A DNA stretch of 64,000 nucleotides from Desulfocapsa sp. (GTDB taxonomy: Bacteria; Desulfobacterota; Desulfobulbia; Desulfobulbales; Desulfocapsaceae). The translations under genes and the position numbers were made by a program. Position 1 is the first letter of the stretch. Each line of letters starts with the position of its first letter. Under the pieces are notes generated by a model, which had not been told where the DNA came from, did not search any database, and saw only the letters and a list, made by a program, of their open reading frames with translations. Where the stretch lies: positions 88,540-152,539 of the forward strand of contig JAFLJS010000042.1 of NCBI GenBank assembly GCA_022712895.1, in the 5' to 3' direction. Positions 16,854-26,313 of this stretch are shown piece after piece.

Positions 16854-18605
16854 TCACTGTATAAATTCATCATTGCGGAACTGCCCTTCGTATTTCATTC
16901 CTTTCCTGGTAGTCAATTTGCCATAGCCGTTTCGTCTTCCCATCTCAAACCCACCTTCATAACGACTTCCGTCAATGGACTTCAACGTACCATCACCGTG
17001 GGGCATATCGTCCTTAAAATCACCCGTATAGACGCTACCATCGGCATAGGTGAGTTTACCTTCACCATTAAACCTTCCCAGTATGAAATCGCCATGGTAT
17101 TGGCTGCCATCACTGAAGAAGTAGTTTCCATTTCCTGAGAAATGATCCGCCTTTAAACTACCAGCATATCGTGACCCGTCAGGGTAGCTGAAAATTCCAC
17201 TTCCTTCTTTTATTCCATCTACAAAATACCCTTCGTAACGGCGACCGTTTGCATATTTATAGAGGCCATTACCATCAAGTTTACCTTTACTGATTTGGCC
17301 ACCATAGCTATCACCGTTGGCGTATTTTATGACACCGCTGCCATCCATAATGCCATACTTAACCGTACCCTTGTAATACATGCCGTTGGGAAAAAGATAC
17401 TCAACAGCACCAGTTACAGGTACTTTATCCCCAACTGAACATATTTTACCATTGCGGAACTGATATTTCTCTAGAGTTTCAACAGGTAAGGCAACCGTCT
17501 TCACATCAGACATTTTTTCTTTTTTCGTTACTATTGCTGGCTCTGCCTTTATCATAGTGGGTATAACTTTTTCACTGACAACTGTATTGGGTGCATTCAC
17601 TGGTTTCCCTTCGAGAAACTCACCAGAAAAAATCCTCCCGTCACTATATTCCAGGGTGCCGGTACCGTTTGGTTTTCCATGGCGAAATTCGCCTTTATAA
17701 GAAGAACCATCAGCATAATAATATTCACCCTGTCCTTCACGCGTGTCATCCTGGAAAGACCCCTCATAGCGACTGGTATCAGCATAATAGCGTATTCCTT
17801 TTCCCTTCTTCTTCCCCTTTACGAACGCCCCTACATATCGACTGCCATCTGAATAAATTAACTCCCCCTGGCCATGCCGAAAATTGTGGAGAAAAGCACC
17901 ATTATACCTGCGCCCATCTGCATACCGTAACTCGCCATACCCGGTATAACTGTCAGCAACGAATTCACCTTCGTACCTGTTTCCGTTTACACCTTTCCAC
18001 AGCCCCCGCCCTTGACGTTCTGTCCCGAAGAATTCACCGGTATATTTCGACCCGTCAGCGTAGGTTTTAATGCCTTTGCCAGCAGGCTGACCGTTATGAA
18101 ATTCTCCTTCAAACCATGTACCGTTCAAGGCTGTTATTTTCCCATGACCCTCAGCCATATTACTTCTAAAATCACCTACATAAAATCGACCATCAGTATA
18201 CGTTAACTTACCCTTGCCCTGATATTGCCCGAGCAGGAATTCGCCTTCATACACTGTTCCATCAGCAGAACGCAGTGTTCCGGTGCCGTTAATCACATTC
18301 TGAGAAAACTCCCCCTCATATTTACGACCATCTTTTGAGCTGAGAACTCCTTGTCCATGAAAAACACCTTGAACAAATTCACCTATGTAGATAGTACCAT
18401 TAGGGAATTTAAGAACACCGTTTCCTTCGATTGCACCCCCTGAAAAATCACCGGAGTAATGTCTGCCATCACCATGAATCAGAATACCTTTTCCATTCTT
18501 GCAATCACCTTTCACACAGTTTGCGTGTACAGGAGTCGCAATAAACAACAGAAAACTAACCAGCAGTACCAAACCGGTATTCTTTTTTATTGTTTTTATA
18601 TCCAT
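16854..18605 (-). CDS. exported MORN-repeat protein (about 21 repeats)
   Basis: A 583-residue protein. It has a signal peptide (basic start, hydrophobic LVLLVSFLLFIA, cleavage near VHA), then about 13 MORN repeats (pattern GxxYxGxFxxGxxxGxGxLxY) over residues 46-320, a linker of about 70 residues, and about 8 more repeats to the end. MORN repeats form long beta-hairpin rods; in bacteria their ligands are largely unknown, and a periplasmic or surface scaffold is likely. The ATG overlaps the avtA stop by one base (TGATG), a sign of translational coupling. The last repeat is cut short at the C-terminus. Confidence 0.9.
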   Translation of the reverse strand: MDIKTIKKNTGLVLLVSFLLFIATPVHANCVKGDCKNGKGILIHGDGRHYSGDFSGGAIEGNGVLKFPNGTIYIGEFVQGVFHGQGVLSSKDGRKYEGEFSQNVINGTGTLRSADGTVYEGEFLLGQYQGKGKLTYTDGRFYVGDFRSNMAEGHGKITALNGTWFEGEFHNGQPAGKGIKTYADGSKYTGEFFGTERQGRGLWKGVNGNRYEGEFVADSYTGYGELRYADGRRYNGAFLHNFRHGQGELIYSDGSRYVGAFVKGKKKGKGIRYYADTSRYEGSFQDDTREGQGEYYYADGSSYKGEFRHGKPNGTGTLEYSDGRIFSGEFLEGKPVNAPNTVVSEKVIPTMIKAEPAIVTKKEKMSDVKTVALPVETLEKYQFRNGKICSVGDKVPVTGAVEYLFPNGMYYKGTVKYGIMDGSGVIKYANGDSYGGQISKGKLDGNGLYKYANGRRYEGYFVDGIKEGSGIFSYPDGSRYAGSLKADHFSGNGNYFFSDGSQYHGDFILGRFNGEGKLTYADGSVYTGDFKDDMPHGDGTLKSIDGSRYEGGFEMGRRNGYGKLTTRKGMKYEGQFRNDEFIQ

Positions 18606-19858
18606 CAGGAATAAGCCTTTTTTACTTCTTCTGCTATAATCTGAATACCTTTTGCTACCTTTTTTTCATCTTGTGAGTAAGTAACACGGATACATTCTTT
18701 TTCATGCTGCCATGGTTCATCAAGCCCAGGAAAAAAGAAATGACCTGAAACGACCAAGACATTACGTTCTTTAAGACGCTGATACAGTTCATGGCTACTG
18801 ACAGGCATGTCTTTAAACCAGAGCCAGAGGAACATTGCACCTTCTGGGCTATGTATTTTATACGGTGTACCGGCAAGTTCTTTATGAAAAAGTGCGATGG
18901 CTTTTTTCATTTTTTCTTCGTAAAAGGGTCTAATCACATTCTGACTGATATTCAGCACCTCACCTGTCTCGACTAAATCCTGAGCAAGCATTGAACCAAA
19001 ACTTCCGGTGGCAAGATTCATAATGGCATTCATTCCCGATACTGCCTTTATAATCTCTTTACGTGCGACAATTATACCGGTTCTGGCAGCAGGCAGCCCA
19101 AGCTTGGAGAGAGAGAGACAGACAACAATGTTCTCATTCCATATCGGTTTAGCATCTGTGTAGATGATACCAGGAAATGGTACGCCATATGCATTGTCCA
19201 GGATAAGAGGTATTTCATTCTTCCTTGCCAAGATATCAAGCTCAGCTATCTCGTCATCGGTAAGTACATTGCCGGTAGGATTGGTGGGACGGGATACACA
19301 TATTGCTCCGGTTTCTTCTCCGATATGGATATTGTCAAAATCAACATGGTATTTAAAAAGATTGTCATCCAGCAGTTTGATTTGGGGACGATTTGCGATA
19401 AAGAATGAATCACAGGCTCCAAGATCAGCATAGCCTATATATTCGGGAGCCAATGGAAGACGAATTTTTTTCTTCTCTCCGTTTTCATAATCACCTGCAA
19501 AAAGATTGAAGAGGAGAAAAAAACCGGCCTGGCTACCATTGGTGAGTGCAATGTTTTCTCGGTCAACATCCCATTCATATTCACGGCGTAACAGGTCTGC
19601 CAGGGCATCTACAAAATCAAGATCTCCCTGAGGAGGATCATACACACCAATAAGCTTTTTAAACGATTTCTTGTCTGCTGCCAGTTTCAGCAATCGTTTT
19701 TGAATGATGTCCTGAAAGCCGGGAACATGACCGGGATTTCCACCACCCATCATAATCATATCATCGCCACCGGCTGCAAGAGCGGTACCGAGGTCATCCA
19801 TTAAACTTAATATTCCAGCTCCACTGGTGAACTGCTTTCCAAATTTCGATATTTTCAT
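18605..19858 (-). CDS. avtA: valine-pyruvate aminotransferase (AvtA-type)
   Basis: A fold-type I PLP aminotransferase, 417 residues. AvtA swaps amino groups between valine/alanine and their keto acids. Visible features are GGGNPGHVPGF near the N-terminus, RPTNPTGNVL, LILDNAYGVPFPG (Asp and Tyr of the PLP site) and the PLP lysine in SLSKLGLPAARTG (about residue 252); the C-terminal arginine is in ECIRVTYSQ. The GNPGHVP and AYG/FPG motifs are characteristic of AvtA. The ATG at 19858 follows GAAGGA; the TTG 15 bases upstream is unnecessary. It sits between a cysteine-rich small gene and the MORN gene. Confidence 0.88.
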   Translation of the reverse strand: MKISKFGKQFTSGAGILSLMDDLGTALAAGGDDMIMMGGGNPGHVPGFQDIIQKRLLKLAADKKSFKKLIGVYDPPQGDLDFVDALADLLRREYEWDVDRENIALTNGSQAGFFLLFNLFAGDYENGEKKKIRLPLAPEYIGYADLGACDSFFIANRPQIKLLDDNLFKYHVDFDNIHIGEETGAICVSRPTNPTGNVLTDDEIAELDILARKNEIPLILDNAYGVPFPGIIYTDAKPIWNENIVVCLSLSKLGLPAARTGIIVARKEIIKAVSGMNAIMNLATGSFGSMLAQDLVETGEVLNISQNVIRPFYEEKMKKAIALFHKELAGTPYKIHSPEGAMFLWLWFKDMPVSSHELYQRLKERNVLVVSGHFFFPGLDEPWQHEKECIRVTYSQDEKKVAKGIQIIAEEVKKAYS

Positions 19859-19876
19859 AGGGGAATCCTTCAAATT

Positions 19877-20119
19877 TCAGGCGACTCGTCCGCCACCAGA
19901 ACTTCCACTTCCGGTTTTGCTATTGGTTTTCGTTATTTTTGACTGAAAAAGTTGGCACTCAATACGGGAAGATGCAAAAACCATAGCTGCTGGATTCTGC
20001 GCTGACTTAAACCCCATTGCTCGGCATCCATAGGGTTTTTCATAATCATGAGTCACATAATAGTAAAAACATTTGAGGCAGCTTGGCCGCTTATCAGACT
20101 GTTTATTATTTGATTGCAT
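19877..20119 (-). CDS. small conserved cysteine-motif protein
   Basis: An 80-residue protein with core CLKCFYYYVTHD, PYGCRAMGFKS, and a final IECQLFQ. The four cysteines (CxxC, C, C) suggest a small metal-binding fold. I recall similar short proteins as conserved in Desulfobacterota and Geobacter-like bacteria, without known function. The tail is Gly/Ser-rich (GSGSSGGG). It lies 36 bases after argJ and 18 before avtA, so is part of the same minus-strand run. Confidence 0.6.
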   Translation of the reverse strand: MQSNNKQSDKRPSCLKCFYYYVTHDYEKPYGCRAMGFKSAQNPAAMVFASSRIECQLFQSKITKTNSKTGSGSSGGGRVA

Positions 20120-20155
20120 ACAGGAAATAGTTAGTTACTGAGGAAAAGACCAGTT

Positions 20156-21340
20156 CTACGAACGATAATCAGCGTTAATTTTTATATAATCAAATGAGAA
20201 ATCACAAGTATATATCTCTTCACAACCAACACCGTCTTTTAAATCGATGCAGACAGTAATATTCTTTTCTTTTAAAAGTTTAGTGGCAGCGGCCTCTGCT
20301 TTTTCGCCAACGGCTAAACCTTCACGCACTAATACCACATCACCAATGGCAACATCAACAGCTTCTGGATTAAAACGAACACCAGAGCGGCCCATGGCCA
20401 TAAGAATTCTGCCCCAGTTAGCATCCTCTCCAAAAAATGCAGTTTTAACAAGAGGTGAATTAGCAACAGTTCTGGCCATAAGTTCAGCATCCTCTTCAGT
20501 GCGCGCCCCGCACACCCTTATGGTGATGCATTTACTGGCTCCTTCACCATCATTCACTATTTGCAGGGCAAGATCTTTTAACACACATTCCAGCGTATCT
20601 TGAAAAACCTGTTTGTCCAACGGATTATCTTCATCTATCCAGGCATTGGCGGCAGTTCCATTTGCCATAACGAGAACCATATCATTAGTACTAGTATCAC
20701 CATCAATGGTTATGCGGTTAAATGTTCTGTCAGTAGCCTGTCGCAGACAATCCTGTAATTCGGGGAAACTTATCTGGACATCGGTGATGACAAAGGAGAG
20801 CATGGTAGCCATATTGGGCATTACCATGCCTGAACCTTTGGCCATTCCCATGAATTTCACTTCATGCCCTCCAATATTCACTGTGCGGTAAGCCGTCTTT
20901 TGGACGGTGTCTGTGGTCATTATGGCGTTGGCGACTTCTTCAAAGTTGTCTTCTGAAAGACCACTTACCAGTTCATCCATTGATGAACGAAAAGCAGGAA
21001 GATTTAATTGTTCACCAATGACACCTGTTGAAGAGAGTAAAACCATTTCATCATCGATTTTTAAACGTGATGAGAGCAATGAGCTGGTGGTAAAAGCTGC
21101 ATCCATCCCCTGTTTGCCAGTGCATGCATTGGCACAACCTGAATTCACTAGAATGGCTTGGGCACGTCCCTGCTTGAGACGTTTCTGATCAATCAAAACG
21201 GGTGCTGCTTTCACCTGATTCCTGGTAAACACACCCGCCGTAACTGCGGGTGTGTCACTGTAGATCATTCCCAGGTCCTGCTTGTCTTTATAACGAATTC
21301 CGGCAGCGACTGCCGAACTGAAAAATCCTTTGATTTTCAT
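20156..21340 (-). CDS. argJ: bifunctional ornithine acetyltransferase/N-acetylglutamate synthase
   Basis: ArgJ moves the acetyl group from N-acetylornithine to glutamate in the cyclic arginine pathway. The self-cleavage site is KGSGMVMPNMATML, with nucleophile Thr179. Other signature parts are FTRNQVKAAPV, VNSGCANACTG, ITIDGDTSTNDM, and the conserved end ...INADYRS. The length (394) is normal. Whether it also uses acetyl-CoA cannot be told; a separate short N-acetylglutamate synthase is present at 52393, so this one may mainly recycle acetyl groups. First gene of a probable operon with the cysteine-rich protein and avtA. Confidence 0.95.
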   Translation of the reverse strand: MKIKGFFSSAVAAGIRYKDKQDLGMIYSDTPAVTAGVFTRNQVKAAPVLIDQKRLKQGRAQAILVNSGCANACTGKQGMDAAFTTSSLLSSRLKIDDEMVLLSSTGVIGEQLNLPAFRSSMDELVSGLSEDNFEEVANAIMTTDTVQKTAYRTVNIGGHEVKFMGMAKGSGMVMPNMATMLSFVITDVQISFPELQDCLRQATDRTFNRITIDGDTSTNDMVLVMANGTAANAWIDEDNPLDKQVFQDTLECVLKDLALQIVNDGEGASKCITIRVCGARTEEDAELMARTVANSPLVKTAFFGEDANWGRILMAMGRSGVRFNPEAVDVAIGDVVLVREGLAVGEKAEAAATKLLKEKNITVCIDLKDGVGCEEIYTCDFSFDYIKINADYRS

Positions 21341-21463
21341 GGTTCTCTATCCTTAAAATTTTATTAACTGCAAAGGATGTATCATAGCATCCAAAAAGTG
21401 ATTTTTGCTAGATAAAAATAAGAACTTTTACATTTTTGCCTTGCAGTGTAAAATAAATTTATT

Positions 21464-22969
21464 ATGGAAACAGAGACCTTACATTGGAGTAGTCAATTTT
21501 TAGCTATTATTTTAACTCTTGCGGATTTATTTATTCGTCTGGGCCTCTGTATTCGAGTCATCATGAGACAACGGCAATATGGCGTAACCCTTGCCTGGCT
21601 GGTTATCATTCTTCTGCTCCCTTTTTTAGGGGCCATTATTTATTTATTCTTTGGTGAGAATAGAATTGGTGAGACTCGTGCCAAAAGAGCCAGGCAATCC
21701 CTTGCACATTACCATCACTGGCTTGCATCACTTCGCCCCATTTCACCTGTAAACTGGGACTCTCTCCCTAAGGCACTTGAGCCGATACATTGTCAGGCTG
21801 ATAATCTTGTAGGGATTCCTGCCATGGATGGGAACAAACTTGAACTTATAGAAGAACCGAAACTAATCATTCAGGAAATTATAAAAGATATTGACGATTC
21901 TCGATCAACCTGCCATCTGCAATTTTATATCTGGCATGATGGCGGGAGCGCTGATAAAGTAGTGGAGGCAGTGATTAATGCAGCTAAACGTGGAGTAACC
22001 TGCAGAATCCTTGTCGATAGCATAGGATCAAAAGAATTCCTCCGGGGAAAACAGATAAAGCGATTACAAGCTGTAGGAGTGCGGGTTCTTGAATCTTTAC
22101 CTGCTGGCTTCTTTAAGGCCCTTTTTGTACGAATCGATATCAGAAACCATCGGAAAATTGTAGTAATCGATGGCAAGGTTGCCTACACAGGAAGTCAAAA
22201 TATGGTTGATCCACGATATTTTAAACAGGACTCTGGGGTTGGGCAGTGGGTAGACACAATGGTTCGTATCCAAGGACCGGTTGTTGAAGCCCTTGCCGGA
22301 ACTTTTATTAGTGACTGGTTTCTTGAAACAGATCAGGAAAAGGTCCGTACCCGTTCTCTTGGTAAAGATATACAGCATGTACGAAGCATTGCCGACATCA
22401 ACCACCAACCACCAGCTGGGGATATTCCCATCCAGCTAGTGCCTTCCGGTCCTTCCTTTGCACAGGAAGCCATACACAAACTGCTGCTTACAACCATTTA
22501 TGCTTCTAGAAGAAATATCACTTTAACTACGCCCTATTTTGTTCCGGACGAGTCCATTTTGACGGCACTCACCTCTGCCGCGGAGCGAGGTGTAGATGTT
22601 AGAATAATTGTCCCTGAAAAAAATGATTCAAAACTGGTCCATTATGCAAGCCGTGCTCGTTATAAGGTTATGCTCGAAAGTGGTATATCGATAAAACTTT
22701 TTCAGGGTGGTCTGCTGCATTCCAAAACAATCACTGTGGATGATGAGTTTTCACTGTTTGGTTCGGTAAATATCGATATGCGAAGTTTCTGGCTAAATTT
22801 TGAAACGACCTTATTTATTTATAACAAAGCGTTCACCCTTGATCTTCGCCGCATTCAGGCCGATTACGAAAGCAGTTCCCTGACGTTGACTCCAGAGAAT
22901 CTTGAAAAACGAAATTTCACGCAACGTTTTCTTGAAAATGCAGCATTAATCATAAGTCCCCTCCTGTAA
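21464..22969 (+). CDS. cls: cardiolipin synthase (phospholipase D type)
   Basis: A 501-residue inner-membrane enzyme that makes cardiolipin from two phosphatidylglycerols. Two N-terminal TM helices (about 10-30 and 38-60, the second with LAWLVIILLLPFLGAIIYLFFGENRIG), then two HKD catalytic motifs: NHRKIVVIDGKVAYTGSQN and LHSKTITVDDEFSLFGSVN. Length and architecture match bacterial Cls. There is no evident Shine-Dalgarno before ATG 21464. The next gene starts 6 bases after its stop. Confidence 0.93.
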   Translation: METETLHWSSQFLAIILTLADLFIRLGLCIRVIMRQRQYGVTLAWLVIILLLPFLGAIIYLFFGENRIGETRAKRARQSLAHYHHWLASLRPISPVNWDSLPKALEPIHCQADNLVGIPAMDGNKLELIEEPKLIIQEIIKDIDDSRSTCHLQFYIWHDGGSADKVVEAVINAAKRGVTCRILVDSIGSKEFLRGKQIKRLQAVGVRVLESLPAGFFKALFVRIDIRNHRKIVVIDGKVAYTGSQNMVDPRYFKQDSGVGQWVDTMVRIQGPVVEALAGTFISDWFLETDQEKVRTRSLGKDIQHVRSIADINHQPPAGDIPIQLVPSGPSFAQEAIHKLLLTTIYASRRNITLTTPYFVPDESILTALTSAAERGVDVRIIVPEKNDSKLVHYASRARYKVMLESGISIKLFQGGLLHSKTITVDDEFSLFGSVNIDMRSFWLNFETTLFIYNKAFTLDLRRIQADYESSSLTLTPENLEKRNFTQRFLENAALIISPLL

Positions 22970-22974
22970 TACAG

Positions 22975-23688
22975 ATGAAAATTCTACTGCTTTCAGATAT
23001 TCACGGAAACTATCCAGCTTTACAAGCTGTAAACGACCGGTTTTCTAACACTTTTTTTGATACAATCTGCAACTGCGGTGATTCACTCGTTTATGGCCCA
23101 TTTCCGAATGAAACATTAGATTGGCTTGAGGAAAATAAGGTTTGCTCTATCCTTGGCAATACTGATAAAAAAATCATAAAACTGTTGAAGGGGAAAAGTT
23201 TCAAAAAACCTGGAAAAGAAGAAAAACGTATTATGTATACGTGGACCGCTCAACAACTGACAAGCAAGTCAAAAAAATATCTGCTTTCCCTGAAGAAGTC
23301 ATATTCAATAGAAGCAACGTATCCAGTTCTTTTATTCCATGGGAGTCCAGAGCACCCTAACGAATTTCTTTTTCCGAATACACCTCATAGCAGATTTAAA
23401 GATCTTGCAAATTCATTCCCCAATTCTATCGTAGTTAGCGGCCATTCTCATACGCCCTACTACAAACATGTTGCTACTACTCATTTCATAAATCCTGGTA
23501 GTGTCGGTCGCATGTTTGACTCAGACCCTACTGCTTCCTGTGCTATCTTAAATATTGTAGAGACTGCAGTTTCTGTGGAGCATTTCAGAATTGAATATGC
23601 AATACAAGAAACGACAACCGCTCTCAAGAATGCAGGTTTACCAGAAATATATCAGAGGATGTACCTGCTAGGTCAAAAATTGAACTAA
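22975..23688 (+). CDS. YfcE-like metallophosphoesterase
   Basis: A 237-residue calcineurin-like phosphoesterase. The metal-site motifs are in order: SDIHGN at 7-12, CGDSLVYGP, LGNTD, HGSPEHP, GHSHTPYY and INPGSVGR. This set fits the YfcE/MJ0936 group of small phosphodiesterases. It is tightly linked to cls (6-base gap) and probably co-transcribed. Its natural substrate is not evident. Confidence 0.85.
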   Translation: MKILLLSDIHGNYPALQAVNDRFSNTFFDTICNCGDSLVYGPFPNETLDWLEENKVCSILGNTDKKIIKLLKGKSFKKPGKEEKRIMYTWTAQQLTSKSKKYLLSLKKSYSIEATYPVLLFHGSPEHPNEFLFPNTPHSRFKDLANSFPNSIVVSGHSHTPYYKHVATTHFINPGSVGRMFDSDPTASCAILNIVETAVSVEHFRIEYAIQETTTALKNAGLPEIYQRMYLLGQKLN

Positions 23689-23855
23689 TCCCAGTACACT
23701 GGCCAGCGATACCATTGAGTAGTATGAAAAAGACCCCGTGCTGCTTTACAACTTTTTAAGAGTACATCGACATTATTCTCAGAAAAGAATTGTTATTGTA
23801 TGTGACAATCTGATACTCTTACAAAAAACATTAATTTATCCATGAGGATTTTCAT

Positions 23856-24827
23856 ATGTGTGCTGCAAAAAAGAAAGAATCTGACTACGGTGCTGAGCCC
23901 CTCGGGAGCACCGCCATTATACGTAAAGTTGTAGACAGACTTGGGCATGAATTCAAAGAACAGGCACCAACCGATAAAAGTCGGAAGCTTCTAAGTGTTT
24001 TAAAAAACAAATGTAAAGAAGCTATTGTTGAGGCTGCCTTACTCAAATATTATAATGCAGAAGAGTTGAAACCCTACCAAGCTGAGCTGATTAAAATGCA
24101 GTCTCACCTGGAACGTACCGGCAAGAAGATGATCATTCTTTTTGATGGTCGAGATGCGTCCGGCAAAGGTGGCACAATTCGCCGTGTAACACGATACATG
24201 AATGAAAAACGCTATCGCGTTGAGGCTTTGGGGAAACCCAATGAAGTGCAAAAGTCTGAACTGCATATTAAACGCTATATCGAACGTTTCCCCCATGCAG
24301 GTGAAATAGTACTCTTTGATCGCAGCTGGTACAATCGTGCCATGGTTGAACCGGTGATGGGTTTTTGTACCAATGATCAATATAGGCGATTCTTAAAAAA
24401 AGTTACTGCATACGAAGAAAATTTCATCCTTGATGCCGGACAAACCATGCTCTTAAAATTTTATTTCTCAGTAAGTAAAGAAGAGCAGTCCCGACGTTTT
24501 GAAAGACGGAAAAATGATCCCCTGCGCCAGTGGAAATTGAGTGAGGTTGATCTTCAAGCACAGGAGTTATGGGATGAGTTTACCAAGAAGAAGAAAATCC
24601 TGCTCCAAAAGACCCATACGAAAGGATCACCTTGGTGGATTATACGTTCAGATGACAAACACAGGGCTCGTCGTGAGACCATGAAACTCATCCTGAACAG
24701 CGTTAAATACCGTGGCAGAAGCCGTTCCCTCAACTTCAAGCTAGATGATGATATCGTGATAAGTGGTAGCAGGGAGTTGAAGATAATGAAAAAGCAAAAG
24801 AAACAATACGGAACTCCATTACGTTAA
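23856..24827 (+). CDS. ppk2: polyphosphate kinase 2, first copy
   Basis: PPK2 enzymes move phosphate between polyphosphate and nucleotides. Motifs: Walker A FDGRDASGKGGTI at 97-109, KPNE, PHAGEIVLFDRSWYNRAMVEPVMGFC (Walker B and lid), KFYFSVSKEEQSRRFERR, and DPLRQWKLSEVD. A single PPK2 domain with an extended N-terminus (about 70 residues) gives 323 residues, which fits class I. The Shine-Dalgarno is TGAGGA. A close paralogue follows 22 bases later; the two probably form an operon and perhaps a hetero-oligomer. Confidence 0.92.
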   Translation: MCAAKKKESDYGAEPLGSTAIIRKVVDRLGHEFKEQAPTDKSRKLLSVLKNKCKEAIVEAALLKYYNAEELKPYQAELIKMQSHLERTGKKMIILFDGRDASGKGGTIRRVTRYMNEKRYRVEALGKPNEVQKSELHIKRYIERFPHAGEIVLFDRSWYNRAMVEPVMGFCTNDQYRRFLKKVTAYEENFILDAGQTMLLKFYFSVSKEEQSRRFERRKNDPLRQWKLSEVDLQAQELWDEFTKKKKILLQKTHTKGSPWWIIRSDDKHRARRETMKLILNSVKYRGRSRSLNFKLDDDIVISGSRELKIMKKQKKQYGTPLR

Positions 24828-24849
24828 CCTCTCGAGCAAGGAGCGCTCC

Positions 24850-25785
24850 ATGGCCAATAAAAAAAATAAAAACAAACCCTGTAAGAAGAAAGATAACGAT
24901 CAGAAATGCATTAGCAGTTTAAATTTAAAACTACTGGAAGGAACTGCTTTAAAAAATGTGAGTCGTCAGGAAGGAAAAGGTAAAACCGCTGTTTTTGTAA
25001 AAAACTGGCACCTGCAATATGAGCAGGAACTGAAATATTTACAGATAGAACTGATGAAACTACAGCAACATATGCAAAGAACTGGCGATCGTATGCTCAT
25101 GATCTTTGAAGGGCGTGACGCTGCTGGTAAAGGCGGGACAATTAAACGTATTACAGCCAATCTCAACCCAAGAAACACAAGGGTTGTAGCACTTACAAAA
25201 CCCAACGAAACCGAAATCAGCCAATGGTACTTTCAACGCTACACCCCCCACTTACCTTCAGCAGGTGAGATGGTGCTATTTGACAGAAGCTGGTATAACA
25301 GGGCCATGGTTGAACCGGTTATGCATTTCTGCACTGATGAGCAAAACAAACGTTTCCTAAAAGACGTACCCATGCTCGAGGAGATGCTTGTCAAAGACGG
25401 TATTCATCTCTTCAAGTTCTATTTTTCCGTATCAAAAGATGTTCAGAAAGAACGTTTTGACTCAAGGAAAGAAGATCCTCTCAAACAGTACAAACTCTCC
25501 CCAGTTGATAATTTAGCCCAGCAATACTGGAACGAATACTCAGTACGTAAATTTCAGATGCTATCGGAAACGAACCGTACCATGTCCCCCTGGACTATTA
25601 TCCGTTCTGATGTGAAGAAATCCGCTCGGATTAATTGTATCAAACATATCCTTGCCAATATGGAATATGAGAATAAAAGATCCGCTGAAGATCTGATTTG
25701 TGATCCCGAAATTGTTGTGTCAGGCATAGATGAGCTACAGCATATGCAGGAGAACATTATGAATCCAAGCAAGTTACACGGTTAG
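24850..25785 (+). CDS. ppk2: polyphosphate kinase 2, second copy
   Basis: A 311-residue paralogue of the upstream PPK2. Walker A is FEGRDAAGKGGTI at 86-98; KPNETEISQWYFQRY, LPSAGEMVLFDRSWYNRAMVEPVMHFC and DPLKQYKLSPVDNLAQQYW follow. The N-terminus is a lysine-rich, low-complexity stretch (MANKKNKNKPCKKK). The two copies share the catalytic core but differ at both ends, so the duplication is not recent. The downstream hemerythrin gene begins 11 bases later. Confidence 0.92.
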   Translation: MANKKNKNKPCKKKDNDQKCISSLNLKLLEGTALKNVSRQEGKGKTAVFVKNWHLQYEQELKYLQIELMKLQQHMQRTGDRMLMIFEGRDAAGKGGTIKRITANLNPRNTRVVALTKPNETEISQWYFQRYTPHLPSAGEMVLFDRSWYNRAMVEPVMHFCTDEQNKRFLKDVPMLEEMLVKDGIHLFKFYFSVSKDVQKERFDSRKEDPLKQYKLSPVDNLAQQYWNEYSVRKFQMLSETNRTMSPWTIIRSDVKKSARINCIKHILANMEYENKRSAEDLICDPEIVVSGIDELQHMQENIMNPSKLHG

Positions 25786-25796
25786 GAAGAGCCACT

Positions 25797-26198
25797 TTGC
25801 CCAATAAAATTAAATGGCTGGCAGAATACAGCGTAAATAATGTTGCTATTGATGATCAGCACAAATATCTATTTGATCTCTGCAATATACTCTATATTTT
25901 AGTAGAACAGCCAGTTGCTACTCAATCCACAAAAGAGGCACTACTTGGTTTAACAGAATATATTGCAATCCATTTTCATGAGGAAGAAAGACACTACAAA
26001 GAGCATCCATTGTTTGCTGACCACCAGGAACTGCATCAAGACTTTGTTAAACAGATTAATGGTTATATTGCGGATTATAATAAAGGAACCTTAAAGCTTA
26101 TAGAGCTAGCTGACTTCACGCGTGACTGGTTGACAGATCACATAACCGTAATTGACAGGCAATATTTTCGAGATATGATATGGAGCAGTCAGGTGTAG
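25797..26198 (+). CDS. bacteriohemerythrin
   Basis: A 133-residue O2-binding di-iron protein. The ligand motifs are all present: WLAEYSVNNVAIDDQHKYLF, HFHEEERHYKEH, HQELHQDF and LTDHITVIDRQYF. The start is a TTG at 25797, preceded by GGAAGAG; it gives the typical N-terminus. In anaerobes such proteins are thought to bind or deliver oxygen. It closely follows the two ppk2 genes. Confidence 0.9.
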   Translation: MPNKIKWLAEYSVNNVAIDDQHKYLFDLCNILYILVEQPVATQSTKEALLGLTEYIAIHFHEEERHYKEHPLFADHQELHQDFVKQINGYIADYNKGTLKLIELADFTRDWLTDHITVIDRQYFRDMIWSSQV

Positions 26199-26220
26199 TT
26201 TGTCAAAGCTCACCTGACTG
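26186..26220 (+). terminator. hairpin at the end of the hemerythrin gene
   Basis: 10-bp inverted repeat CAGTCAGGTG / CACCTGACTG that includes the last codons of the gene, with a 15-base loop. No T-run follows. A second small inverted repeat CTCGGTA / TACCGAG is at 26285-26310, next to the end of the convergent PilZ gene. Confidence 0.5.
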
Positions 26221-26313
26221 ATGTGGTACAGAACCTTTTACATTACTGGCGGTTAGATTTACTCCGACCCAAGACACTGTAAGCCTCGGTAACACACAGT
26301 AACTACCGAGATA

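Noticed and set aside
17591..18070. 159-residue frame opposite the MORN gene
   Set aside because: Shadow frame produced by the regular MORN repeats; composition rich in His and Cys without domain pattern.
23700..23850. Pho-box-like control of the ppk2 genes
   Set aside because: Only AAGAGTA / TACTCTT inverted repeat is visible; no tandem CTGTCAT-type motif.
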